Part shown: positions 8,558 to 17,443 of the stretch, piece by piece
Numbering within the stretch: position 1 is the stretch's first letter
Layout of the letters: the number at the start of each line of letters is the position of its first letter
Assembly (NCBI RefSeq): GCF_024345375.1
Contig: NZ_JAGQAZ010000002.1
Span: forward strand, 558,001-622,000
DNA length: 64,000 nucleotides
Direction of reading: 5' to 3'
Origin: Cyanobium sp. WAJ14-Wanaka
GTDB lineage: Bacteria > Cyanobacteriota > Cyanobacteriia > PCC-6307 > Cyanobiaceae
Translations under genes and position numbers: made by a program
Notes under the pieces: generated by a model
Seen by the model: only the letters and a program-made list of their open reading frames with translations
What the model was told of the DNA's origin: nothing
Database searches by the model: none

Positions 8558-9550
8558 ATGAACCCTGTGCGTTTGGGTGTCATCGGCATCGGCAACATGG
8601 GCTGGCACCACGCTCGGGTGCTCAGCCTGATCAAGGATGCGGAGTTGGTTGGGGTGGCTGATCCCGACCAGGCCCGCGGCGAGCTCGCCACTGGCCAATT
8701 TGGCTGTAAGTGGTTTGCCACCTACGAGGAAATGTTGGGCGAGGTGGAGGCGGTTTGCATTGCCGTTCCGACCCTTTTGCACCATCGAGTTGGCCTCGCC
8801 TGTCTGAAGGCGGGCGTCCATGTGCTGATTGAAAAGCCGATCGCCGCCAGCCAGGAGGAAGCGGCTGATCTGATCCGTGCATCAGAAGCCGCCGGTCGCC
8901 TGCTGCAGGTGGGCCACATTGAACGCTTTAATCCGGCATTCCGGGAGTTGGTGAAGGTGGTGGCCAACGAGGAGGTGGTGGTGCTTGAGGCCAGGCGCCA
9001 CAGCCCCAACCCCGACCGGGCCAACGACGTGTCGGTGGTGCTGGATCTAATGATCCACGACATCGACCTGGTGCTTGAGCTGGCCAGGGCTCCGGTGGTG
9101 CGACTGGCTGCCGCTGGGGGCCGGAGTGCCGACGGGCCGATTGACTACGTCAACGCCACCTTGGGCTTTGCCAACGGCGTCGTGGCAAGCCTGACCGCCA
9201 GCAAGATGGCCCATCGCAAGATCCGCAGCCTCAGTGCCCACTGCAGAAGCAGCTTGGTGGAGACCGATTTTCTCAATCGCACCCTGCACATCCACCGCAA
9301 ATCCCACGAGTCGGTCAGCGCCGACCACGGTGAGCTGGTCTATCGCTCCGATGGGGTGATTGAGGAGGTGAGCACCACTTCGATCGAGCCCCTATATGCC
9401 GAACTGGAGCATTTTCTCCAGTGCGTCCGGGGGGCTGAAATCCCCGCAGTGGACGGCCTACAGGCTTCCCGGGCACTGCAACTAGCTGACCTGATCGAAC
9501 AGTGCGTGGAACAGCCCGGCCTGAGCATGAGCCTCGCCACGCCGATCTAG
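8558..9550 (+). CDS. Gfo/Idh/MocA-family NAD(P)-dependent oxidoreductase
   Basis: Sugar dehydrogenase-type enzyme. The 330-aa product opens with a Rossmann nucleotide-binding motif (GVIGIGNMGWHHARV) and contains the family's EKPIA motif near residue 93, plus VGHIERFNPAF, which is common in members acting on UDP-N-acetylhexosamines. A UDP-sugar substrate is therefore a reasonable inference, not a demonstrated one. It is read in the same direction as the CNNM-like gene 60 bases upstream and ends 6 bases from the convergent GH15-like gene. Confidence 0.87.
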   Translation: MNPVRLGVIGIGNMGWHHARVLSLIKDAELVGVADPDQARGELATGQFGCKWFATYEEMLGEVEAVCIAVPTLLHHRVGLACLKAGVHVLIEKPIAASQEEAADLIRASEAAGRLLQVGHIERFNPAFRELVKVVANEEVVVLEARRHSPNPDRANDVSVVLDLMIHDIDLVLELARAPVVRLAAAGGRSADGPIDYVNATLGFANGVVASLTASKMAHRKIRSLSAHCRSSLVETDFLNRTLHIHRKSHESVSADHGELVYRSDGVIEEVSTTSIEPLYAELEHFLQCVRGAEIPAVDGLQASRALQLADLIEQCVEQPGLSMSLATPI

Positions 9551-9556
9551 CAGCTT

Positions 9557-12500
9557 TTAGGCCCTGGTGGTTAGCTGTTTGAGCGCTTCCAGCTGCCAGC
9601 CGCGGCAATCACTGGGTGCGGCCCGGTAGAAGCGATCCCAGGCCTCTGCTTTGTGCTGGCTGTAGAGCGTTTCGGAAATTTCGGGGTGCTCCAGTTGCCA
9701 GCCCACCCGCACGGCATGGCCGATAACCACATCCAGGGCCAGATCCTCTTCAAAGCGGGCCCCAGGGTTTTCAGCAAAAAAGGCCATCAAAGTGATCAGG
9801 GTTTCGGTGCAGAGTTGGCGATATTCCGAGGCCTCGATTTTGCTGAGCAGGTGTTCCACTAGCGCGGCGAAGTTTTTCTCCCCAGGTGTTTTTTCACTTA
9901 GGAGCGGGCCACTTTCGAGGCGGTTGCGTTTTTCCAACTTGTCGCCAATCACCAGGCCATGGCAGTGGTGCAACAGCTCCCAAATACCGGGATAAAAGTC
10001 GCGGGGAACCCGGCCCAGGGCCCCTAGCCGGATGCGGTGTTGTAGCCAGCAGCCCCCTTTGGGAAGCTCTTCAAGGGGGATGGGGATGTGCCATTTGACC
10101 CGCCCACGCACGTGCAGCTGTTCCTTGCGCTGCAGGGCGGCCCGGGCGTGCTCCACGTCGGCCAGCACTGCCCTTAGTCGGCGCCGAATCCCATGGGGCG
10201 GCTGGGCGCAGAGGGCCTCAAAGGCATCAATGGGGGTGAGATCGGCTTCGCCGGCCAGTTCGCTGGTGAGCAGCAGCAGTAGTTGGCCGAGTTGCAGGGT
10301 GAGACTGCCGTTGAAAAGGTCCGGCTCGTGGCGTGCCAGGCCATCAAGGGCCAGCAAAATCTCCTGCTGCAGCATCCATTCGCGCCCGTCTTCGCCGCTG
10401 AACTGGCGAATCATGGCGGCGATTGCCGCACTGCCCTGGGGCTCGCTGATCAGCGAATCGTTGGTGTAGTTGCGGCCAACTACCACCTGTTTTTGACGCA
10501 CCAGCAGGTCGGTCAGGGCATCTTCCAACTGGGGATGCACCAGCCCCATCGCGCCGGCTACGCGGCGCACCACATCCCAATTGGCCTCGGCAAGGGAGCG
10601 GCGATAGACCTCGGCCAATAGTTCCTGGAGTCTCACGGGTTGGGCATTGGCGGGCCCCTGTAACTGGGCCCCGCTGCCCAGGCGCCGCACCAGTTGCTCC
10701 AGCACTTCGCTCTGCTCGGCCAGGGAGGTGCTTTGCCAAAGCCGCTCGGCCAGTTCGCCGATGCTGAGGTCTTCCCGTTCCAGTTCTTGCTCTTCTTCGG
10801 CGGAAAGCGGCGGCTGGCTGGTACTGGCCCGCAGGGGAATGGCAGCGGGTGTTTGCGGTGCGTGGTTGAGGTGTGCTTGCTCCGGCAGCTCGACCCAGCA
10901 GGCTTGGTCAATCAGTTTGTCGAGCGGAGCCAGTTGTACGGCTACGCCCTCCAGCAAGCCCTGTTGCAGCTGCTTGCCCAGGGTCAAAAAGGCGTTTGGG
11001 CTTGCGCCGAAGGCCCCTTCAGCCACGGGAATCAGCAGTAACGGGGCCCCAGGACCGCGCCAGTGGCGTTGCAGCAGGCGCAGTTCGGCGGCGACCACAT
11101 CCACCAATTGTTCGGGGTCATCGGCCAAATAAAAAGTGCCTTCCTCAAGCACCGCTGGCAGGAAAGCCAGTTGCTCAACGCCTTCGGCTCCCGAACGGCG
11201 ATAGAGCCGCGCCGTGGCCAAGGTTTCCATGCGCACGTTCGGATGGCCGCTGAGGCCCAGGCGGCCATTGGCGCCCACCTGGGCCATCCGTTGGGCCAGT
11301 TCCCTTGAGCCGCCAATTATGAGCGTTTGCTGCCCCTCGGTTTTGGCGTGCAGATCGGCTGGCGGGCTCTGATCGGTGGCCAGGGGCAGGCCCGCTTCGT
11401 TCAGAACTGCGGCAATCTCCCCGTTGGCGGGTACCAGGGCCACCAGCACCTGGTCGGCACCGAGGGGTTGGGGTAGCCGCCGGCCGCTCGGGTCGAGATC
11501 GGCGGGGGTGATCAAGCCCTGGAGCAGCAGGTCCGACAGCCAGGTAAGGCTCTGGGTCCAGAGCAGGGGCACATTCGGGTTGGCTTGACGGGGCTGGCTA
11601 CCTGGCTGGCGCCGTTCCGCGGCCAAGCCGATTTCAGGCACCAGATAGAGCTCTGGCAGGAGCGACACACCCTGGACATTGACACTGACGGTGGTCAGTT
11701 TTTGGCGCCATTGCCGGGCCTCCTCCCAGCGTTCTTCGCAGCAGGCGGTGATCAACTCGTAGGCCCAAAAGAGGGGCCATTCGCATTCGATGTGCTCGAA
11801 GGCCGCCAGTTCCTCTCGCTCGTAGTGGAGGCGACCGTGATCCTCCACCACGGTTTGGTGGCCGTCACGGCGGAAGCGTTTGTAGCCGTAGGCGCCACCC
11901 AGCTCAGCGCGGATCTTGCGGCGGGTCCGTTCGGCCAGGGCGGGATCCTCCACTGCCCAGGCGGGGTAGCCAATTACCGAGAGGCAGGCGCTGTCCACTT
12001 CCTTGCTGGCGGACTCCCTTGGCAACAGGCTCCTCAGGGCACGCCGCAGGCGCACGATGGCGTCGTGGGGGATCACTAGACAGGCACTGCCGTCGCCATG
12101 GGGGCCGTAGAGATCGAGGCCCTCCAGGGATTCCAAGGCCGCTTTGACAAGGCCGATCGAGCTGGCATTGCGCTCGGGCTGGCCATGGTTGCCTTTGTCG
12201 CCCCGCTCCCAGATGCCGTAGTCGGCCACCCGATAGGCCCGCGACACGTAGTAGACGAGGTTTTGAACGAAATCGCACTCATGCTGGCTTTGGATCACCA
12301 CCAGCCCGGAGCGGGTTAATTGGGCCAGTTGCAGCAGAAAAAGGGCAGTGGCGTCGAGTTGGAGATGGCCCCAGCCGTCATCGGCCACCACGGCGGAGCC
12401 GGTGAGGGTATCAAATTTGGCGTGAATTGCATCCAGCCGGGCCAGGCTGTGCTTGAACCGTTCCACTTTCGCCGCCTGGCGCAGCATCGAGTTGAGCAGC

Positions 12501-12838
12501 CCGCGCATCAGTTGCAGAACCCGCTGCTCCAGTTCAAAAACCCTCCGGCTGGGTCCGCGCAGGCGCCGGTGGGCCAGGGCCAGGCCCCAGACGCACTGGA
12601 TCGAATAGACGCAATCACGCACCCAGGCGTCGCCGTAATTGCCATGGACGGTGTTTGCCGTGCTGGCGGGGAGTAGCCCCGTGATCGGGTGCTGGCGCGC
12701 CAGCACCACCGTTTCAATTTGCCGATCGATCTCCAGCAGCGCAGCCCAGGCCTGTGCCGCCTCCATGGCGTCGTAGGAGCTGCCAGCCGGGGAGCTCCCC
12801 GGGGTGGCTGGGGGTGGGGACATGTCGAAGCGCGTCAT
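9557..12838 (-). CDS. glycoside hydrolase family 15 / phosphorylase-kinase alpha-beta-like protein
   Basis: Large (1093-aa) cytosolic protein. Residues about 1-650 resemble the (alpha/alpha)6 barrel of GH15 glucoamylases and of eukaryotic phosphorylase kinase alpha/beta subunits: ASTANTVHGNYGDAWVRDCV near residue 60, SSIGLVKAALESLEGLDLYG and IGYPAWAVEDP follow in the order usual for that family. The C-terminal third is helical and resembles the kinase-regulatory part of those subunits. Such proteins are common in cyanobacteria, but their role, either glucan hydrolysis or glycogen regulation, is not established. No signal peptide is seen. It is convergent with the Gfo/Idh gene. Confidence 0.78.
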   Translation of the reverse strand: MTRFDMSPPPATPGSSPAGSSYDAMEAAQAWAALLEIDRQIETVVLARQHPITGLLPASTANTVHGNYGDAWVRDCVYSIQCVWGLALAHRRLRGPSRRVFELEQRVLQLMRGLLNSMLRQAAKVERFKHSLARLDAIHAKFDTLTGSAVVADDGWGHLQLDATALFLLQLAQLTRSGLVVIQSQHECDFVQNLVYYVSRAYRVADYGIWERGDKGNHGQPERNASSIGLVKAALESLEGLDLYGPHGDGSACLVIPHDAIVRLRRALRSLLPRESASKEVDSACLSVIGYPAWAVEDPALAERTRRKIRAELGGAYGYKRFRRDGHQTVVEDHGRLHYEREELAAFEHIECEWPLFWAYELITACCEERWEEARQWRQKLTTVSVNVQGVSLLPELYLVPEIGLAAERRQPGSQPRQANPNVPLLWTQSLTWLSDLLLQGLITPADLDPSGRRLPQPLGADQVLVALVPANGEIAAVLNEAGLPLATDQSPPADLHAKTEGQQTLIIGGSRELAQRMAQVGANGRLGLSGHPNVRMETLATARLYRRSGAEGVEQLAFLPAVLEEGTFYLADDPEQLVDVVAAELRLLQRHWRGPGAPLLLIPVAEGAFGASPNAFLTLGKQLQQGLLEGVAVQLAPLDKLIDQACWVELPEQAHLNHAPQTPAAIPLRASTSQPPLSAEEEQELEREDLSIGELAERLWQSTSLAEQSEVLEQLVRRLGSGAQLQGPANAQPVRLQELLAEVYRRSLAEANWDVVRRVAGAMGLVHPQLEDALTDLLVRQKQVVVGRNYTNDSLISEPQGSAAIAAMIRQFSGEDGREWMLQQEILLALDGLARHEPDLFNGSLTLQLGQLLLLLTSELAGEADLTPIDAFEALCAQPPHGIRRRLRAVLADVEHARAALQRKEQLHVRGRVKWHIPIPLEELPKGGCWLQHRIRLGALGRVPRDFYPGIWELLHHCHGLVIGDKLEKRNRLESGPLLSEKTPGEKNFAALVEHLLSKIEASEYRQLCTETLITLMAFFAENPGARFEEDLALDVVIGHAVRVGWQLEHPEISETLYSQHKAEAWDRFYRAAPSDCRGWQLEALKQLTTRA

Positions 12839-12920
12839 CGGACCGCGGCGTTAGGGCGCCCGGCCTGGAGCAGTTCAGAATTGGACAGCCATAGATTCTG
12901 CTCCGCGGCAGCAACCCCCC

Positions 12921-13646
12921 ATGGCAGCAACGGCAACAGAACCCTTGCAAACGCGAGTGCTGGGCGTGCAGGTCAGTGTTTGCCCGGATGTCTTTGAGGC
13001 GGCTTTGGCACTGCAGCAACGGGGTGGTGGCCAGATCGTCACCCTCAATGCCGAGATGACCATGGCGGCAATTGCCGATCCTTCCTTGGGCGCGGCCATA
13101 GAGGCGGCCCAATTGGTAATTCCAGATGGGGCCGGGGTGGTGTGGGCCCTGGCCCGTCAGGGCTATCGAGTTCGCCGGAGCCCCGGGATCGAGCTGGCCC
13201 GGGAGCTGTTGGGCCATGCCGCCCAGCGGGGCTGGCGGGTGGCCCTAATTGGCTCATCTCCCCAGGTGATGACCCAGCTCGGTGCGCAGTTGCGCCAACA
13301 GCTGCCGGCGCTGCAACTGGTTTTCTGCGCCCACGGCTACCAGCCGGCTGAGGCCTGGGCTGGGCTGGAGCACCAGTTGCTGGCGGCCCGCCCTGATTTG
13401 GTGCTGGTTGCCCTAGGCGTGCCGCGGCAGGAAACCTGGATCCAATCCTTACCCGGGCGCCGGGGCGGCCTGTGGATGGGCGTTGGCGGCAGCTTTGACG
13501 TGTGGGCAGGCACAAAAAAAAGGGCCCCCGCCTGGATGGGAGCGATGCAAATCGAATGGCTTTACCGGCTCCTCCAGGAGCCGAGCCGTTGGCGCCGAAT
13601 GCTTTCACTGCCCCAATTCGCCTGGGCGGTTTGGCGGGGTGCCTAA
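12921..13646 (+). CDS. WecG/TagA/CpsF-family glycosyltransferase (GT26)
   Basis: Transfers an N-acetylmannosamine-type or related sugar from a UDP donor to a lipid-linked acceptor in teichoic-acid, enterobacterial common antigen or exopolysaccharide synthesis. The 241-aa product shows the family blocks in order: TLNAEMTMAA, VIPDGAGVVWA (with the Asp proposed as base), LVALGVPRQETWI and WMGVGGSFDVWAGTKKRAP. Length is typical. It diverges from the GH15-like gene with an 82-base gap. A compatible first-step enzyme, a WecA/TagO-type transferase, is encoded at 27375-28460. Exact donor and product are unknown. Confidence 0.9.
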   Translation: MAATATEPLQTRVLGVQVSVCPDVFEAALALQQRGGGQIVTLNAEMTMAAIADPSLGAAIEAAQLVIPDGAGVVWALARQGYRVRRSPGIELARELLGHAAQRGWRVALIGSSPQVMTQLGAQLRQQLPALQLVFCAHGYQPAEAWAGLEHQLLAARPDLVLVALGVPRQETWIQSLPGRRGGLWMGVGGSFDVWAGTKKRAPAWMGAMQIEWLYRLLQEPSRWRRMLSLPQFAWAVWRGA

Positions 13647-13700
13647 TCAGGCCCCCTCAAGCAACCAGGGGTGCCTCTGGCAATTAGTTGGCCTGAGGTC

Positions 13701-13862
13701 TCAGCGGAAACCCACCGAGGCTTGCCACACAAAGGCGAGCAGCAGGAAAAAGAGGGGAATGATTGGCAGGATGTCTACCAAGGGTCCAAAAGCTTGGTAG
13801 GCCTCAGGCAGCTGGGCCAAGGTCTGCAGCGAAGTGGAAGCCAGCAGAGCGGAGACAGCCAT
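13701..13862 (-). CDS. psbK: photosystem II reaction centre protein K
   Basis: Small (53-aa) single-span subunit of photosystem II in the thylakoid membrane. A leader of about 17 residues precedes the conserved mature part, which starts near [13 protein letters not shown] and continues through a hydrophobic span to [11 protein letters not shown] at the C-terminus, a near-diagnostic ending. The start ATG is at 13860-13862 and the TGA stop at 13701-13703. It lies 29 bases downstream of tgt on the same strand, which suggests co-transcription with that tRNA-modification gene. Confidence 0.95.
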   Translation of the reverse strand: MAVSALLASTSLQTLAQLPEAYQAFGPLVDILPIIPLFFLLLAFVWQASVGFR

Positions 13863-13891
13863 CCCTGAAAGTAATCAGCTAGAGGCGGACG

Positions 13892-14935
13892 CTACCACGT
13901 GTGGGCGGCTGGGGAGCCCGCTTCCCATGGAGCGAAATCCTCCGCAAAACATCCTTCGCGGATTGCCTGGGCCATGGCAGTGCTGAAGCGCACCAATTGG
14001 TGGAGGTTGTGCAGGCTCAGCAGAATTTTGCCCAGCATTTCGTTGCTCTTGGTCAGGTGGTGCAAATAGGCCCGGGTGTGGCAGCTACAGGCCGGGCATG
14101 GGCAGCTGGCGTCCATCGGGGTGTGGTCGTGGCGAAAGCAGGAATTTTTGAGGTTCCAGCTCTCTCCGCCGACCAGGGCGGCCCCATGGCGGCCCAACCG
14201 GGTGGGAATCACGCAATCGAATAGATCAAAGCCCTGGGCCACGGCAATGGCCATCTCTCGAAGGGTGCCCACACCCATTAGGTAGTGGGGTTTCTCTTCC
14301 GGCAAAAGCGGCCCGACCTGGCGCACGATTCGATGCATCTCCTCGGTGGGCTCCCCCACACTCACGCCGCCCACCGCAATGCCCGGTAGGCCCATCGAGG
14401 CAATCACCCTTGCCGATTCCTGGCGCAGATGGGGGAAGCAGCCCCCCTGGACGATGCCAAAAAGGGCCTGATCGCTTTTGTTGTGGGTGGTGATGCAGCG
14501 CTCGAGCCAGTTGTGGGTCCTGCGGCTGGCTGTGGCCACATCGGCTTCACTGGCCGGATAGGGCGGACATTGGTCGAAGGCCATCGCCACATCGGCCCCC
14601 AGGGCCATCTGGATCTGCATGGAGCGCTCTGGGGTCAGCTCAATGCGGGCGCCATCCCGGGGGGATCGAAAGACCACCCCCTGGTCGTTGATCTGGTTCA
14701 GGTCCCCCAGGCTGAAGACCTGGAAGCCCCCTGAATCGGTGAGCAGGGGGCCGCTCCAGCCCATGAAGCGATGCAGTCCCCCCGCATCGGCCACGATTTG
14801 CTCACCGGGCTGCAGGTGCAGGTGATAGGTGTTGGCCAGCACCATTTCTGCGCCCGTCGCGGCCAGCTGGCTGGTGGTGACCCCCTTGACCGTGGCGAGG
14901 GTTCCCACGGGCATGAAGCGGGGCGTATTCACCAC
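13892..14935 (-). CDS. tgt: queuine tRNA-guanine transglycosylase (N-terminus probably extends upstream)
   Basis: Exchanges guanine-34 of GUN-anticodon tRNAs for queuine or its precursor. The 347-aa frame from GTG at 14935 shows [19 protein letters not shown] (with DSGG catalytic Asp), VQGG and the zinc-binding cysteine cluster near the C-terminus (CPCPACSC). Homologous residues clearly continue upstream in the same frame ([16 protein letters not shown], then FHTPHGVV), yet no ATG, GTG or TTG lies there before the frame closes. ATC at 15011-15013, preceded at about 4 bases by AAGGGG, is one possible start and would give 373 aa, close to family length. psbK follows. Confidence 0.93.
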   Translation of the reverse strand: MVNTPRFMPVGTLATVKGVTTSQLAATGAEMVLANTYHLHLQPGEQIVADAGGLHRFMGWSGPLLTDSGGFQVFSLGDLNQINDQGVVFRSPRDGARIELTPERSMQIQMALGADVAMAFDQCPPYPASEADVATASRRTHNWLERCITTHNKSDQALFGIVQGGCFPHLRQESARVIASMGLPGIAVGGVSVGEPTEEMHRIVRQVGPLLPEEKPHYLMGVGTLREMAIAVAQGFDLFDCVIPTRLGRHGAALVGGESWNLKNSCFRHDHTPMDASCPCPACSCHTRAYLHHLTKSNEMLGKILLSLHNLHQLVRFSTAMAQAIREGCFAEDFAPWEAGSPAAHTW

Positions 14936-15130
14936 CCCGTGGGGGGTGTGAAAACAGCCACAACGGGCCCGGCTGCGGGGGCAACGGGCGGTGATGTCGA
15001 ATGAAAAGGCGATCGCGCCCCTTGGGTGCTTGTTCGAAGCTAAGACTTGCAGGCAAGGGAAAACAGTTGCTGTCTTGCCTTAACCACCTGCCATATCCAC
15101 TGGCCTTTCTCATTTACACCTGCAAAGCCC

Positions 15131-15922
15131 ATGCCCTTGAAAACGCGCTTGAAGGGCGGGATCCGCGATGGGGCAGGGGCTTGGGTTTTCTATTCCGTAT
15201 TACCTGCCTGGCCTGGGGTTGAGCCGCGTTTTGAACGGATTGCCCGTTTTGCCCCCCTTGTCGGACTGGTTTTGGGCCTGGTTCAGGCCTCTTTTTGGTG
15301 GCTCACTGCCGCCTGGCTGCCGCTGGCGGCCCAGGTGCCCTTGGTGATTGCCCTGGGGGTGCTACTCACGGGGGGGCTGCACCTGGACGGCGCCATGGAT
15401 ACGGCCGATGGCCTGGCCGCTGGCCCCCGGCGGGCCCTGGAGGCGATGCAAGACAGCCGGGTGGGGGCCTCTGGCGTGCAGGCAATGGTCTTGTTGCTGC
15501 TGCTGAAGGTTGCCGCTTTCGCCTGCCTGGCCCAGGCAGCACCGGTGGCCCTGCTTTGGGCTGCCCTGTGGGGCCGGGTGTCTCCCCTATTTGCCATGGC
15601 GGCCTTTGCTTACCTGCGGCCCGAGGGCGGCAGCGCCGCCTTCCATCGCAGCCATTGGCTTGGCTTGCCCAGGGAGTTGGGACCGGCCCTGGTGGCGGCT
15701 GGTTTGCTGCTGGCGGGCCTGCTGGTAGCAGGGGTGGCAGCACCCCTGCTCTGGATGGGACTGCTTGCTGGCGTGCCGGCTCTGCTGGTGCCGCTTTGGT
15801 TGGGCCGCCGCCTGGGCGGCCACAGCGGCGACAGCTATGGCGCCTGCGTGGAATGGAGCGAAGCCCTGGCCCTGCTGCTTTGTGGCCTGTTGATCAGGCT
15901 GTTGTTGGGGCTGGCAGGCTGA
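15131..15922 (+). CDS. cobS: adenosylcobinamide-GDP ribazoletransferase
   Basis: Integral membrane enzyme that joins adenosylcobinamide-GDP to alpha-ribazole in the final stage of cobalamin synthesis; in picocyanobacteria the product is expected to be pseudocobalamin. The product from ATG 15131 is 263 aa with five to seven hydrophobic spans and the conserved GGLHLDGAMDTADGL block (about residue 85) plus GDSYGACVEWSE near the end. A TTG 84 bases upstream is in frame, but the ATG better matches the family N-terminus. Its last 29 bases overlap the convergent histidine kinase gene. No cobalamin riboswitch is evident upstream. Confidence 0.9.
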   Translation: MPLKTRLKGGIRDGAGAWVFYSVLPAWPGVEPRFERIARFAPLVGLVLGLVQASFWWLTAAWLPLAAQVPLVIALGVLLTGGLHLDGAMDTADGLAAGPRRALEAMQDSRVGASGVQAMVLLLLLKVAAFACLAQAAPVALLWAALWGRVSPLFAMAAFAYLRPEGGSAAFHRSHWLGLPRELGPALVAAGLLLAGLLVAGVAAPLLWMGLLAGVPALLVPLWLGRRLGGHSGDSYGACVEWSEALALLLCGLLIRLLLGLAG

Positions 15923-17015
15923 GCTGAAAGGCGTTGCCCCTGGCCGGTAGGGCGGGATCCAGGGCGGCCGGCGATGGCAGCAGCACTAAATCGCCCCCCA
16001 GGCTCCTGGCCAGATCCCTGGCTAGGGCCAGGCCGACCCCGGTGCCCGGCAGCTTTTGGCCAGCCTGGCCCCGAAAGCCCCGCCCAAAGATGGCCTCCCT
16101 TTCGCTATTGGCAATTGGCTCACCGCCATCCCAAACGCTGATCAGCCAGCTACCGGCCTCGGTTTTTTGGCAATAGAGACCTATGGGGGCTTGGCTTTGG
16201 CTGTAGCGGAAGGCATTTTCCAGCAGGTTGGCGAGCACCTCTGCCGCACTGCCACTGTCCCCACACCAGTCGGGTAGGTGCTCGGGTGGATGCCAGGCCC
16301 TCTGTTGCAGGGCTGCGGTGGCCGAGGCCCTTTGCAAAAGGGGGATTAGTAGATCAGCGAGGGGTTGCCCTTCGGCGCCACTGAGGGTGGGGGGCAGCAG
16401 CAGGGGGTGGGCCAGGTTGCCCGCGGCTGGCAGGGCCTCCATCCCTTGCAGTTCGTCGATCGCTTCGACATAGCGATTGAGTTGGCGCTCTTCGGCCAGA
16501 AGCCCCTCCACCAGTGGTCTATTCAGGCTGTCCTGCTCGAGTCGACGCAGCAGCAGTTGGCCAAAGGTGCGCAGGGCGGCGAGGGGGTTGCGCAGCTGGT
16601 GTACCAACAGGGCCAGTTGCTCCTGCTGCTGATGCAGGCTCTCGGCTAGGCGCTTCTGGTCGAGATCCAGGCAAAGCGCTTCGGTAAGACAGAGGGCCAC
16701 CGCCTGCAGCCTTTGGCTGAGTCCGTCGGGCCAGGGGAGGGTGTTGGTTTCCACTTGGATGGCGCCAAGCAAAATCTGCTCCTGGCGCAGGGGTAACCAG
16801 CGCCTTCCCTCGGCTGGCATCCGTAGGGGGCTATCTGCAGCAACCGTGGGCAGGGCTCTGCCATCGCGGGGCCATTGGCCGATAGGTACCAGAGAGGGAG
16901 GCCCGCCATCGCCTGGCTGGGTCACGTAAACCACTAGGGAGCTGACATCGCTGCGGTCAGCGAACTGGGCCAACTGGAAGTGGAGCAGGCTCAAAAAGCG
17001 CGTGGAGACTTGCAT
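15894..17015 (-). CDS. sensor histidine kinase
   Basis: Two-component sensor kinase, 373 aa. The first 115 residues form a soluble sensor region without membrane spans, possibly GAF-like, and I cannot name its ligand. A HisKA domain carries the phospho-acceptor at His139 (LLVHQLRNPLAALRTFGQ). The HATPase domain has the N box NLLENAFRYS, a DGG segment and the G box GVGLALARDLARSLGG. No response regulator is adjacent, so it is an orphan kinase in this window. It lacks the KaiB-like N-terminal domain of SasA, so it is not that kinase. It overlaps cobS by 29 bases at the 3' ends. Confidence 0.88.
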   Translation of the reverse strand: MQVSTRFLSLLHFQLAQFADRSDVSSLVVYVTQPGDGGPPSLVPIGQWPRDGRALPTVAADSPLRMPAEGRRWLPLRQEQILLGAIQVETNTLPWPDGLSQRLQAVALCLTEALCLDLDQKRLAESLHQQQEQLALLVHQLRNPLAALRTFGQLLLRRLEQDSLNRPLVEGLLAEERQLNRYVEAIDELQGMEALPAAGNLAHPLLLPPTLSGAEGQPLADLLIPLLQRASATAALQQRAWHPPEHLPDWCGDSGSAAEVLANLLENAFRYSQSQAPIGLYCQKTEAGSWLISVWDGGEPIANSEREAIFGRGFRGQAGQKLPGTGVGLALARDLARSLGGDLVLLPSPAALDPALPARGNAFQLSLPAPTTA

Positions 17016-17443
17016 TTGACGCGCTCAGCTGGACGGCGTACAAAAAAAGTTTTCGGGATTTTGGGGAAATCCAGAAAAAAGTCTTAAGATCTTCGTATCG
17101 ACCAATACTTCGCGGTCCGCGAGCGGGCAGCAGGCCACAGTTGTGACAGCCGAGTTGCACATTTCGTGTAATCAGGCTACAGCAGATGTAGTTCAGTCTT
17201 TCGACGACCACTCCTCTAGCTGTTCTTGCAATTCGAATGGGCGAATTGCAGAGTCGCTGACCTCCCAAGGCCTGCAGACCCTCATGGACGACAGATGGTT
17301 GGGCGCCGCCGCCGGGTTCATCCCTCGGCTTGCTGAGTCACGGTCTCTGTGGATCTGACCAACTTGGTCTTTTCGCAGCCCTCGACTGTTTCCCCCTGAT
17401 CCCTTCTTGTCCCCACTCTTTGCTCCTGTTCCGGAGCCGTTCC
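17016..17443. other. 428-base intergenic region between the histidine kinase and the DUF3155-like gene
   Basis: The first 90 bases are A/T-rich relative to the surroundings and probably hold the promoter of the histidine kinase (leftward) and a rightward promoter. A GTG-started frame at 17143-17358 could encode a 71-aa protein (see separate entry). The remaining 85 bases up to 17443 are pyrimidine-rich and show no further structure I can name. Confidence 0.5.
17143..17358 (+). CDS. possible small protein, 71 aa, unknown
   Basis: I do not recognise it. The frame starts at GTG and ends at TGA. The second half (from GRIAESLTSQGLQ onward, about residues 33-71) has the G/C-rich third positions typical of genes here and looks like a folded helical segment. 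The first half is poorer in this respect and is rich in Ser, Cys and Asn. It is read in the same direction as the DUF3155-like gene 85 bases downstream. It may be a real small gene or only a chance frame. Confidence 0.35.
   Translation: MTAELHISCNQATADVVQSFDDHSSSCSCNSNGRIAESLTSQGLQTLMDDRWLGAAAGFIPRLAESRSLWI

Noticed and set aside
15014-15130. cobalamin riboswitch upstream of cobS
   Set aside because: The 117-base gap is too short for a full cobalamin riboswitch, and I see no B12-box-like stretch in it.
15894-17015. assigning the histidine kinase as SasA, NblS or another named kinase
   Set aside because: SasA has a KaiB-like N-terminal domain and NblS has membrane spans and a PAS domain; neither is seen here.
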